Positions 1 through 6,431 are shown, counted from the first letter of the stretch. The stretch is 6,722 nt of DNA from Hungatella sp. UBA5982 (GCA_002429965.1 DJBG01000192.1:22504-29225); one strand, 5' to 3'. Numbers and translations are program-made. Notes: a model not told the origin generated them from the sequence alone.

Positions 1-2341
1 CCTGATCCCGGACAATGGGCTGTTCATACTCTTTTTTAAACTTCCGGTAGGTGAAGAGAAATCCCGGCATCAGGAAATCGAAAATGCTCCACAGCTCTGA
101 TAAGCGGTTTTCAATAGGGGTACCGGTTAAGGCAAACCGGTTCCTTGCATCAATGCTCTTTACCGCCCTTGCACTCTGAGTGGATGCATTTTTGATGTAC
201 TGGGCTTCATCAATAATCTGAAACCGGAAAGTCTTATCCTTATAAAGATCAATATCCCGTTTTAACAAATCATAAGAAGTAATCAGCACATCTTCTTTAT
301 CTACGTTCATTAACTGCTCTTCCCGTTCTCCTGCCTGTCCGGAGATTGTCGCAACCTTAAGAGAAGGAGCAAAAACATGAAGCTCATTTTCCCAGTTGTA
401 TACCAGGGAAGCGGGACAGACAACAAGAGAGATGGTATGCTCTTTTTTTTCTGCTTCGTCAAGGAGCAGGGCTATGACCTGAATGGTTTTTCCAAGGCCC
501 ATATCATCAGCCAGGATTCCTCCAAAACCATAGCTGTCCAACGTCTTAAGCCAGCGGTATCCCGTCTTTTGATACCCTCTCAGCACATGACGGAGGGGCT
601 GAGGGACTTCGAAATCACTGTCCTCCACAGACTTCATTCCCCGGACTACCGATTTATAAAGCTGGTCCCGGTAAAGGGTTATGCCATTTCCCTCTTTCAG
701 GATGCTGTCCAGATAAAGTGCCCTGTATTTGGGAAGGCGGAAAGACTTGTTCAGCATATCAGGATCAGCAGACAAGCCCTCTATCAGCTTTGCAACGGTC
801 ATAAGACCATTGTCATCAAGGCTGATAAATTCCCCGTTTTTTAAGCGGTAATATTTCTTTTTCTGGCTGTACACCTCCAAAAGCCTGCTTAAGTCCTCTC
901 CTGACAGCCCGGCCGTATCCACGTCCAGCTCCAGCCAGTTCCCTACGCTCCTGACTCCGATGGATACCTTCGGAGGAGGCAGAATCTTTAATTTCTTAAA
1001 GGATTCGGAAAAATAAACCTCTCCAAGCGCGATGAACTCGCTCATCCCGGTTGAAAGTAACTGGTATACCGCTTCCTCATCATCCCGGATGGCCGGATAT
1101 TCTGATTCGTATTCCTTATATTTAAAATACCGGGTGATCAGGCGGCTGATGCGGAACTCACCCGGTATATCCCGGCACACGGTACGGGGAAGGCGCTCAT
1201 CTTCTACCCCCTGGAAAGAATAGTCCCCATAGGAAAGGGTCGGCTTTAAAATCAGCCCGCCCTGCCCGTCGGAATCAAAATCAAACCTGGCCTTCAGTTC
1301 CTCCGGCTTATACGCTTCCAGATCCAGTTCTTTGGAATCAATGGTGCAGTAGGCTGCAATCCTTTTTAATACACGTTCATAAAAAAGAGGCATATCCTTG
1401 TTATTGATTTCCGTTTCATAGGAAGGTTTAAACCCTTCCATCATCTGTCCCAAAAACACGGAAAGAGCCTCGCTGCAGGACTGGTCGCAGCAATATAAGT
1501 ATTTCATATCTGCAAGATATAAACGGCGTTCCCCTTCAAAGGTTAAAATATCCCGGTCAATGGACACCAATACTCCATCCCGACCATGTCGCTTAACCGT
1601 AACTTTTAAGTCCGGAATGCGGTCTACGATTACAAGCTGCCGCTTCTGCCCCTTGTAATCCTCAAACTCCAGGGTCTCTCCCATCATGATTCCAAAAAAA
1701 CGGTCCCGGTTTGCACGGCTTAAATTTAAGAACCGCAGAGCAGGCCTTGTGGAAAAGGAACTTTTCTGGAACTGTTCATAATGCTCACAATACGCATTCA
1801 CAATCTCCAGTACAAATTCCAGAAGGGGACGACTCTCCTTAGCAAAAGCGGAAGGGGTGTGATGGAATGCCAGATTTTTGCCGTATTCCACATAGGTGCC
1901 GTTTTCCACCGCATTTGCAAAAGCAGCCAGATCCTTCACCATGTAGAGCCGATCCCTGCCCAGCTTAAACTCCAGCTTTACTTCCCTCCGGCTGACCAGG
2001 AGAGATACAGAAAGCTTCACCTGTTCCTCTTCTCCCTCGCTCATGATCCGGGACACCTCACGGTTGGTATATTCCCGGATCATGGCTCTTGCCTGCTGGG
2101 ACGTGGTCACCGGCTTTCCAGGGTTTGATTCCTGCTCCTTATAAACCTCAAACAGAGCTTTGCAGTGGGAGCACATACCACGGTAGGAATTTCCCTGGGC
2201 ACAGGAACAAGAGTAGTCAAAAACCTGACTACCCTTGATATGCAGATTTGCCTTATATTCCGTTCCCTGGTCCTCCACCAGGGCACTGACACCTGATTCA
2301 CCCTTCCAGAAGGTATTTGTCGTCAAGTGTGATACTTTCAT
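1..2341 (-). CDS. SWIM zinc-finger SNF2-family helicase (3' end missing)
   Basis: Probable ATP-dependent SNF2/Rad54-like DNA translocase. The frame stays open from the ATG at 2341 to the left edge, giving 780 codons; I saw no stop or frameshift. Near the N-terminus is a SWIM-type zinc-binding pattern (C45-x-C47, then C57-x-H59). A long middle region (about 70-580) fits the SNF2-associated segment of Firmicute homologues, but without strong motifs. The helicase N-lobe starts near 585 with LRGYQ (Q591). It then shows motif I DDMGLGKT (Lys618), motif II DEAQ (711-714) and motif III LTGTPIENRL (TGTP 739-742). The C-terminal lobe with motifs IV-VI should lie beyond the window; from memory, relatives are about 1,050-1,100 residues. 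The start lies 22 bp after the argS stop with no terminator between, so the two are probably co-transcribed. The ribosome site is weak (GTGAG). The biological role of these helicases is poorly known; the family call is firm. Confidence 0.93.
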   Translation of the reverse strand, partial: MKVSHLTTNTFWKGESGVSALVEDQGTEYKANLHIKGSQVFDYSCSCAQGNSYRGMCSHCKALFEVYKEQESNPGKPVTTSQQARAMIREYTNREVSRIMSEGEEEQVKLSVSLLVSRREVKLEFKLGRDRLYMVKDLAAFANAVENGTYVEYGKNLAFHHTPSAFAKESRPLLEFVLEIVNAYCEHYEQFQKSSFSTRPALRFLNLSRANRDRFFGIMMGETLEFEDYKGQKRQLVIVDRIPDLKVTVKRHGRDGVLVSIDRDILTFEGERRLYLADMKYLYCCDQSCSEALSVFLGQMMEGFKPSYETEINNKDMPLFYERVLKRIAAYCTIDSKELDLEAYKPEELKARFDFDSDGQGGLILKPTLSYGDYSFQGVEDERLPRTVCRDIPGEFRISRLITRYFKYKEYESEYPAIRDDEEAVYQLLSTGMSEFIALGEVYFSESFKKLKILPPPKVSIGVRSVGNWLELDVDTAGLSGEDLSRLLEVYSQKKKYYRLKNGEFISLDDNGLMTVAKLIEGLSADPDMLNKSFRLPKYRALYLDSILKEGNGITLYRDQLYKSVVRGMKSVEDSDFEVPQPLRHVLRGYQKTGYRWLKTLDSYGFGGILADDMGLGKTIQVIALLLDEAEKKEHTISLVVCPASLVYNWENELHVFAPSLKVATISGQAGEREEQLMNVDKEDVLITSYDLLKRDIDLYKDKTFRFQIIDEAQYIKNASTQSARAVKSIDARNRFALTGTPIENRLSELWSIFDFLMPGFLFTYRKFKKEYEQPIVRDQ

Positions 2342-2363
2342 AATTTCTCACATCCGTTCACCA

Positions 2364-4133
2364 TTACATTCGTTCCGGCGCCTCAATCCCCAGTACGCCA
2401 ATGCATGCATTTAATACATCCTTTGTAAGCCTGATTAAACGGACCCAGGATGCCTGCCGCTTTTTGTCCTCTTCGGTTATGATCTTGGTATCATGGTAAA
2501 AACGGTTAAATGCATTGGCAAGCTCATAAATGTACTGGCATATTTTATGGGGTTCAAGCTCCGTAAAGCCTGTTTCCAGGATTTCATTGTATCTGGAAAG
2601 CTGGAGCATCAGATCCTTTTCCGCATCTGACGCGGCTGCAAGAATCCGTTCCTCACCCTGATATTTGTCTTCAAGACCCTGATATTTTGCAAGAATAGAC
2701 TTAATTCTTACGATGGTATAAAGGATGTAAGGGCCGGTGTTTCCCTCAAAGGATACGAAACGGTCCATGTCAAACACATAGTCTTTGGATGCCTGATTGG
2801 ATAAGTCCCCATACTTTAAGGCTGCCATTCCCACGATCTTTGATGTTTCCTCCGCTTCTTTCTCAGAAACTGTACGGTTCTCCATGATCTTTTCGTAAGC
2901 TGCCCTGCTGATGTCCGAAATCAAGGTCTCCAGGCGCATGACTCCGCCATCCCTTGTCTTAAAGGGCTTTCCATCTTTTCCGTTCATGGTTCCGAAGCAA
3001 AGATGGGACATTTTTTTATCCAGTGATACAAAACCGGCCTTCTTTGCCACACGGAATACCTGGACGAAATGCAGTTCCTGACGCTTATCCGTGATATAGA
3101 TGTACCAGTCAGGCTTTATATCTTTCTCACGTTCAATGATGGTTCCAAGATCGGAAGTGGAATAAAGGGCAGCTCCGTCCGACTTTCTTACAATACAGGG
3201 AGGAAGTTCCTTGGTATCCCCCTCTTCTCCAATATCCACAACTAGAGCTCCCTGGCTTTCATAGGCAAGGCCCTTGTCTTCCAGCTCTTTAATCAAATCG
3301 GAAATATAGGGTTCCGCATCGCTTTCCCCTTTCCATAAATCAAAGGAAACATTGAGATTTCCGTAATTTTTCTTTAAATCGGAAACAGAAACTTCTATAA
3401 TATGCTGCCAGATCGCACGATAAGGCCGGAAACCGTTTTGCAGCTTTAAAGTGGCGCCATGGGCTCTTTCGCTGAATTCCTCATTTGATTTGGCTTTTGA
3501 ACTGGCCGCCGGGTATATCTCTTCCAACTCACTAATGGTAAAAGGAGCTTCCTTTGGATACTCCCCTTCATAGGATTCGTCAAAATAAGGAAGCTCCGGC
3601 TTTCTGTCCTTAAGCTCCTCAATAATTAGTCCCATCTGTAGGCCCCAGTCTCCCAGATGAACATCTCCAATGACTTGATGTCCCAGAAAACGGCCCAATC
3701 TCTTAATGCTTTCCCCGATAATGGCGGAACGGAGATGACCCACGTGCAGAGGCTTTGCCACATTGGCTCCGCCGTAATCCACTACAATTGTCATTGGGTT
3801 TTCTGTTTTTTCACAGCCGCACTGTTCTTCGTCAGACATGCCGTTCATATATTCTGCCAGATAATCTGAGTCAAGCTTCAAATTGATAAACCCCGGCATC
3901 ACTGCATCCACCGCAGCAAATACATGGCTTCCCGTAAGCTTTGCCACCACTTCTGATGCGATATCAAAAGGTTTCTTTTTATAAGCCTTAGCTGCCGCCA
4001 TGGCTCCGTTACACTGGTATTCGCAAAGGTCCGGACGATTGGATAAGGTTACCTTTGCATAAGCCTCATCGTATCTGCAGTCCGCAAATGCTGCCTTCAT
4101 CTCTGCTGTAATCAAATCAAGAATCTTCTTCAT
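2364..4133 (-). CDS. argS: Arginyl-tRNA synthetase
   Basis: Class I aminoacyl-tRNA synthetase that charges tRNA-Arg with arginine in the cytoplasm, using ATP. The 589-residue protein has the full family layout. An N-terminal additional domain (about 1-90) recognises the tRNA elbow. The Rossmann catalytic core contains the HIGH signature as HVGH (130-133) within NVAKPLHVGHLRSA. The KMSKS-equivalent loop reads PFKTRDGG (390-397), an expected departure because many ArgRS lack a canonical KMSKS. GNTGPY (464-469) leads into the helical DALR anticodon-binding domain (about 475-589), which ends in APERM. The length is normal, slightly above the E. coli protein. The ATG at 4133 is preceded by AAGGAG (4145-4150) at an 11-nt spacing, and by a near-consensus promoter at 4184-4212. 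No T-box antiterminator signature was found in the leader. The helicase gene follows 22 bp downstream and is probably co-transcribed. Confidence 0.98.
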   Translation of the reverse strand: MKKILDLITAEMKAAFADCRYDEAYAKVTLSNRPDLCEYQCNGAMAAAKAYKKKPFDIASEVVAKLTGSHVFAAVDAVMPGFINLKLDSDYLAEYMNGMSDEEQCGCEKTENPMTIVVDYGGANVAKPLHVGHLRSAIIGESIKRLGRFLGHQVIGDVHLGDWGLQMGLIIEELKDRKPELPYFDESYEGEYPKEAPFTISELEEIYPAASSKAKSNEEFSERAHGATLKLQNGFRPYRAIWQHIIEVSVSDLKKNYGNLNVSFDLWKGESDAEPYISDLIKELEDKGLAYESQGALVVDIGEEGDTKELPPCIVRKSDGAALYSTSDLGTIIEREKDIKPDWYIYITDKRQELHFVQVFRVAKKAGFVSLDKKMSHLCFGTMNGKDGKPFKTRDGGVMRLETLISDISRAAYEKIMENRTVSEKEAEETSKIVGMAALKYGDLSNQASKDYVFDMDRFVSFEGNTGPYILYTIVRIKSILAKYQGLEDKYQGEERILAAASDAEKDLMLQLSRYNEILETGFTELEPHKICQYIYELANAFNRFYHDTKIITEEDKKRQASWVRLIRLTKDVLNACIGVLGIEAPERM

Positions 4134-4183
4134 CAGTTCCTGGTCTCCTTTTTCTATTCCAGATATTTCTACGCTAAATATTA

Positions 4184-4212
4184 ATTATATTACAAGTAAT
4201 CTTAAAAATCAA
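4184..4212 (-). promoter_or_regulatory. Sigma-A promoter for argS
   Basis: On the minus strand, -35 TTGATT (4207-4212) and a perfect -10 TATAAT (4184-4189) are separated by exactly 17 bp. The predicted start is near 4177, giving a leader of about 43 nt to the argS ATG. The spacer holds a small palindrome, ATTAC-TT-GTAAT (4190-4201), which could be an operator or just AT-rich chance. This is the strongest promoter-like match in the window. Confidence 0.75.
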
Positions 4213-4266
4213 ATTCTTTTCCCTTTTCTTTTCCAAAACGGTTCTTCTATGCAATTCCCAACTGTC

Positions 4267-4295
4267 TGGACATAATTAACATGCCTTTTTATAAA
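4267..4295 (+). promoter_or_regulatory. Candidate plus-strand promoter for a small RNA
   Basis: TGGACA (4267-4272, one mismatch to TTGACA) and TATAAA (4290-4295, one mismatch to TATAAT) are spaced by 17 bp on the plus strand, opposite to all genes here. The predicted start, about 4300-4303, falls at the foot of the hairpin at 4298-4361, so promoter and hairpin are placed as in a compact sRNA gene. A chance match is possible in AT-rich intergenic DNA. Confidence 0.45.
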
Positions 4296-4297
4296 AT

Positions 4298-4368
4298 AAG
4301 CGCCTTTTTGGGGGAGGTCAGCAGATTCGGACAATCCTTATCTTTTCCCTAAAAGGTGCTTTCTTTTT
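4298..4368 (+). ncRNA. Candidate small RNA of about 70 nt, or a terminator hairpin
   Basis: The arms 4298-4308 (AAGCGCCTTTT) and 4351-4361 (AAAAGGTGCTT) pair over 11 bp, with one G-U pair if the plus strand is transcribed. After a U/U mismatch, 3 more G-C pairs follow (4310-4312 with 4347-4349). The apical region of about 34 nt is purine-rich on its left side (GGGGAGG) and can form a small GAUU/AAUC hairpin. The 3' arm is followed by TCTTTTT (4362-4368), an intrinsic-terminator-like tract. On the minus strand the G-U pair becomes an A-C mismatch and the T-tract is poorer (TTATTTTAT), so the plus reading is favoured. The alternative is that it terminates the GNAT transcript coming from the right. 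It matches no RNA family I can name. Confidence 0.4.
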
Positions 4369-4499
4369 ATATCCAACAATATTTACCTTTTATCCTTACT
4401 ATATACCTTTCTTGCATTCCTTCGCAGCGTTTTTTTTAAAGCATATCCTGCTCTATTATAGATACATATTTATGCCTGCCTGTCAGCAATTGAACAAAA

Positions 4500-4982
4500 T
4501 CATAAAATCCATTCATATATGCACTTTTGGCGCTCCCCAATTTGATACATCTCATTATATAATGGTAAATCTACTATCTCTTTCAATTTGAGACCTGCCT
4601 TTTCACAAGTTCTCCGTGATGGTAGATTGTCTGGATTGCAAGTGATTATAAGTCTATTCATCCCATGTGCAATCGCTATGTCTTTGATAATTTTACACGC
4701 CTTTAAGGCATAATTATTTCCTTTATAAGTTTTTTCAATTCTATAACCGATATTCCCCCCGTAATACAAATTTTCATTGTACCCGATCCTGATGTCAATA
4801 GCACCTATGCTATTATCTGAATTATGCAGAGTGATTCTATATTTATATACAGGTACATAGCCTTTTTCCTCATTAGAGGTTACTTTTTCTTCAATCCTTA
4901 AATCAATTTCGCCATCGGTTAAGTAATCAAAATCTTTAAACTCAAAGATCTGTATTTTCCTTCCGTCATCAAATACAATCAT
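4500..4982 (-). CDS. GNAT-family N-acetyltransferase
   Basis: Predicted acetyl-CoA-dependent acetyltransferase of 160 residues; the acceptor substrate is unknown. The fold signals are a beta strand leading to IGYRIEKTYKGNNYALKA (78-95), which corresponds to acetyl-CoA-binding motif A, although the glycine-rich Q/R-x-x-G-x-G/A core is degenerate (YKGNNYA). Next come ITCNPDNLPSRRTCEKAGLK (113-132), the common GNAT Asn/Cys-Glu-Lys-Ala-Gly segment. The pattern is closest to the RimJ/RimL-type side of the superfamily. I chose the ATG at 4982, because AGAGAGGG lies just upstream and homology-like sequence begins there. An in-frame ATG at 5051 would add 23 residues but has a poor ribosome site. The gene appears richer in A/T and ATA codons than its neighbours and sits alone between efp and argS, which suggests acquisition. 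Its leader contains a 9-bp inverted repeat. Confidence 0.88.
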   Translation of the reverse strand: MIVFDDGRKIQIFEFKDFDYLTDGEIDLRIEEKVTSNEEKGYVPVYKYRITLHNSDNSIGAIDIRIGYNENLYYGGNIGYRIEKTYKGNNYALKACKIIKDIAIAHGMNRLIITCNPDNLPSRRTCEKAGLKLKEIVDLPLYNEMYQIGERQKCIYEWIL

Positions 4983-4986
4983 ACTA

Positions 4987-4994
4987 CCCTCTCT
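4987..4994 (-). promoter_or_regulatory. Ribosome binding site that fixes the GNAT start
   Basis: AGAGAGGG on the minus strand lies 4 nt before the ATG at 4982. The in-frame ATG at 5051 is preceded only by AGAAAAG directly abutting it and sits in the loop of an inverted repeat, so the shorter protein is preferred. Confidence 0.55.
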
Positions 4995-5013
4995 TTCCCC
5001 CGCAGCAAATACC

Positions 5014-5022
5014 CTTATAGCA
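5014..5022 (-). promoter_or_regulatory. Possible extended -10 promoter for the GNAT gene
   Basis: The minus strand reads TGCTATAAG, an extended -10 element (TGn followed by TATAAG, one mismatch), with no convincing -35. Transcription would start near 5007, downstream of the alternative ATG at 5051, which also supports the 4982 start. It is short, and therefore uncertain. Confidence 0.3.
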
Positions 5023-5024
5023 CA

Positions 5025-5068
5025 AAAACAACGCAGGAATATAAGAACCATCTTTTCTACGTTGTTTT
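5025..5068 (-). repeat. Inverted repeat in the GNAT leader
   Basis: AAAACAACG (5025-5033) and CGTTGTTTT (5060-5068) are perfect 9-bp inverted arms around a 26-nt loop. On the minus strand the second arm extends into a run of five T (CGTTGTTTTTG). It may be a weak terminator, an operator upstream of the extended -10 element, or an attenuator. It lies directly upstream of the only gene here that looks acquired. Confidence 0.5.
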
Positions 5069-5090
5069 CACGGTATCATACATAATTATT

Positions 5091-5121
5091 AAAAGGACCT
5101 TGCGGTTTGCCCGGTCCTTTT
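5091..5121. terminator. Hairpin terminator after efp, usable in both directions
   Basis: AAAAGGACC (5091-5099) and GGTCCTTTT (5113-5121) form a perfect 9-bp stem with a 13-nt loop. It begins 5 nt past the efp stop. For the efp transcript the 3' arm ends in TTTT followed by AATAATT. On the plus strand the U-tract is richer (TTTTCTTTTT). Intrinsic terminators of this symmetric A/T-flanked form commonly end transcription from either side. It separates efp from the GNAT gene. Confidence 0.75.
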
Positions 5122-5125
5122 CTTT

Positions 5126-5683
5126 TTATACTCTGGACAGATATTCACCTGAACGTGTATCAATCTTAATCTTGTCACCCTGTTCAACAAATAATGGCAC
5201 ATATACCACTGCACCGGTTTCAACCGTTGCCGGCTTAGTAGCGCCCTGGGCAGTATCGCCTTTGAATCCCGGCTCTGTATCTGTAATAACCAGTTCCACG
5301 AATAACGGAGGCTCTACAGAGTATACCTTACCATTATAAGAGCATACCTTAACCGTCTCATTCTCTTTCACAAACTTTAACGCATCACCAATTACATCCG
5401 GAGCTAATGCTACCTGCTCATAGGTATTTGTATCCATAAAGTTATGAAGATCGCCATCGGCATACAGATACTGCATGTCTAATCTGTCGATTCTTGCCTG
5501 TGGGAACTTTTCTGTCGGGCGGAATGTGCGCTCTACAACGCCGCCGTTTACCACATCTTTAATCTTCGTTCTTACGAACGCAGCACCCTTTCCAGGCTTT
5601 ACATGCTGGAACTCCATAATCTGATATACAGTACCCTCGATCTCCAATGTGATACCGTTTCTAAAATCACCCGCTGATATCAT
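5126..5683 (-). CDS. efp: Translation elongation factor P
   Basis: EF-P binds between the ribosomal P and E sites and helps ribosomes that stall on consecutive prolines. The protein is 185 residues, the normal length, with three beta-barrel domains: KOW-like (about 1-62), OB-II (about 65-125) and the C-terminal OB-III (about 129-184). The tip loop of domain I reads KPGKGAAF with Lys32, the position that is post-translationally modified in EF-P (5-aminopentanol in B. subtilis). Which modification occurs here cannot be told from the sequence. The C-terminal signature is intact, with [12 protein letters not shown] followed by [25 protein letters not shown]. The ATG at 5683 is preceded by a strong AAGGAGG (5694-5700) at a 10-nt spacing. 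The gene has its own promoter (5725-5753) and a terminator just past the stop, so it can act as a monocistronic unit. It lies 112 bp downstream of aroQ. In many Firmicutes a Xaa-Pro peptidase gene precedes efp; none is present here. Confidence 0.98.
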   Translation of the reverse strand: MISAGDFRNGITLEIEGTVYQIMEFQHVKPGKGAAFVRTKIKDVVNGGVVERTFRPTEKFPQARIDRLDMQYLYADGDLHNFMDTNTYEQVALAPDVIGDALKFVKENETVKVCSYNGKVYSVEPPLFVELVITDTEPGFKGDTAQGATKPATVETGAVVYVPLFVEQGDKIKIDTRSGEYLSRV

Positions 5684-5724
5684 AAATGATATTCCTCCTT
5701 GAATTTCTCTTCTTAACCTTTTAT

Positions 5725-5753
5725 ATTCTATACTATAATAAATACATTTTCAA
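5725..5753 (-). promoter_or_regulatory. Sigma-A promoter for efp
   Basis: On the minus strand, -35 TTGAAA (5748-5753) and -10 TAGAAT (5725-5730) are separated by 17 bp, each one or two bases from consensus. The predicted start is near 5718, giving a leader of about 35 nt to the efp ATG. This lets efp be expressed independently of aroQ. Confidence 0.65.
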
Positions 5754-5795
5754 CAGTTTTTTACAAATATATCCCTTTTCTTTGAATCGGAGCGA

Positions 5796-6224
5796 TTACT
5801 TTCCAGTTAAAAAATCCATCGCCAGAGTATATCCCTTTAGTCCCAGACCAACTACTTGTCCGGTACAAACAGGAGCAGTCACCGATGTATGACGGAACTC
5901 CTCTCTTTTATGGACGTTGGATATATGGACTTCAATCTTGGGAATCTCAACGGAACCCAGGGCATCTCTTACGGCATAGCTGTAATGGGTAAATGCTCCT
6001 GGATTGATGATAATCCCTTCTGTTCCATTGTGATATGCCTCCTGAATCTTGTCGATGATTCCGCCTTCATAATTGCTCTGATAGACTTCCAGCTCATGAC
6101 CTTCTCTCTGCGCTTTTTCTTCCAGCATGGATACCAGTGCATGATAATCCTCTGTACCGTATATCCCTTTTTCACGGATTCCTAAAAAGTTCAGATTCGG
6201 TCCGTTTAATACAAGAATTTTCAT
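5796..6224 (-). CDS. aroQ: 3-dehydroquinate dehydratase, type II
   Basis: Third enzyme of the shikimate pathway: it dehydrates 3-dehydroquinate to 3-dehydroshikimate in the cytoplasm, by the enolate mechanism of the dodecameric type II enzymes. The 142-residue protein has the family's usual length and all recognisable key residues. These are GPNLNFLG with Asn10, Arg17 and the catalytic Tyr22 in the lid loop, NPGAFTHYS with Asn74 and His80, VHISNVHKREEFRH with His100 (the acid), and Arg107 and Arg111. The ATG at 6224 is preceded by AGAAGG 2 nt away, and by AAAGGTGG (6234-6241) at a better distance. That second site can pair with an upstream CACCTTT, so start accessibility may depend on leader folding. 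No other shikimate gene is in the window. The neighbours are a YqeG-like HAD gene upstream and efp downstream. Confidence 0.97.
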   Translation of the reverse strand: MKILVLNGPNLNFLGIREKGIYGTEDYHALVSMLEEKAQREGHELEVYQSNYEGGIIDKIQEAYHNGTEGIIINPGAFTHYSYAVRDALGSVEIPKIEVHISNVHKREEFRHTSVTAPVCTGQVVGLGLKGYTLAMDFLTGK

Positions 6225-6234
6225 ATCCTTCTAC

Positions 6235-6281
6235 CACCTTTCCACTAATGCTTTCTGGGCATAAAAGTATACCCAAAGGTG
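6235..6281 (-). promoter_or_regulatory. Leader hairpin covering a possible aroQ ribosome site
   Basis: In the minus-strand RNA, CACCUUU (6275-6281) can pair with AAAGGUG (6235-6241), which overlaps the better-spaced Shine-Dalgarno candidate of aroQ. Nested inside is an 8-bp hairpin with a 4-nt loop: arms 6268-6275 and 6256-6263, TGGGTATA against TATGCCCA with one G-U pair; base 6275 can serve either stem. No U-tract follows, so it is not a simple terminator. It may modulate aroQ translation, or aid RNA processing. This is read by eye, with no energy calculated. Confidence 0.4.
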
Positions 6282-6299
6282 TTTCTTCCTATCAGTAAG

Positions 6300-6431
6300 T
6301 CATTGAACTCTTTTAGTAATTTCCTGTATACCCTGGATCAGTCGGCTTGTCCGGACCGTCTCATCCGTATTATAACCTGCCGGGTTATCTTTTACCCGCC
6401 AGAAATATGCTTTCACCTGAATGCCGTTCAC
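6300..6431 (-). CDS. Small ORF of 43 codons, function unknown
   Basis: Starts with GTG at 6431, overlapping the HAD stop codon in a GTGA arrangement typical of translational coupling, and preceded by AAAGGA (6436-6441) at about 4-5 nt. It ends at TGA 6300-6302, about 75 nt before aroQ. The peptide is basic and hydrophilic with no membrane segment or signal peptide. It begins with an AYFWRVKDNPAGYNTD-like stretch (8-23) and ends in a helix-like RLIQGIQEITKRV (30-42). I do not recognise it. GYNTD recalls the NTD motif of shikimate dehydrogenase, whose gene is a plausible neighbour, but the surrounding residues do not fit, so a degraded aroE is only a guess. The ORF also contains an imperfect inverted repeat (6377-6402). 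It could be a real microprotein, a remnant or non-coding. Confidence 0.4.
   Translation of the reverse strand: MNGIQVKAYFWRVKDNPAGYNTDETVRTSRLIQGIQEITKRVQ
6377..6402 (-). repeat. Imperfect inverted repeat between the HAD gene and aroQ
   Basis: CTG-x-CGGGT (6377-6385) pairs with ACCCG-x-CAG (6394-6402) around an 8-nt loop, 8 of 9 positions complementary. There is no T-run on either strand, so it is not an intrinsic terminator. Just downstream on the minus strand is a TATAAT (6369-6374), but it lacks a -35. It may be an operator or a folded segment of the polycistronic RNA. Confidence 0.4.

Noticed and set aside
377..844. Plus-strand open frame of 155 codons
   Set aside because: It lies antisense to the helicase motor domain, whose motifs (GLGKT, DEAQ, TGTP) are unmistakable on the minus strand; the plus product has no recognisable features.
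4260..4370. Remnant of an insertion sequence or MITE
   Set aside because: The inverted arms fit an RNA hairpin, but I saw no flanking target duplication or transposase fragment.
4413..4438. Terminator ending in eight T on the plus strand
   Set aside because: The sequence before the T-run offers only 3-4 pairs of stem, so a functional hairpin is not supported.
4134..4499. T-box riboswitch in front of argS
   Set aside because: No T-box antiterminator consensus (GGGTGG-x-ACCGCG) is present on the minus strand, and the predicted promoter leaves only about 43 nt of leader.
4500..5051. Longer GNAT protein starting at the ATG at 5051
   Set aside because: The extra 23 residues (MVLIFLRCFC...) lack a good ribosome site and precede both an extended -10 element and a better AGAGAGGG site; the family-like sequence begins at the 4982 ATG.
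5856..6185. Plus-strand open frame of 109 codons opposite aroQ
   Set aside because: It is the antisense shadow of aroQ, which carries all the expected catalytic residues.
6369..6374. Perfect TATAAT that could be an aroQ promoter
   Set aside because: No -35-like hexamer lies 16-18 bp upstream and there is no TGn extension, so it is kept only as a note.
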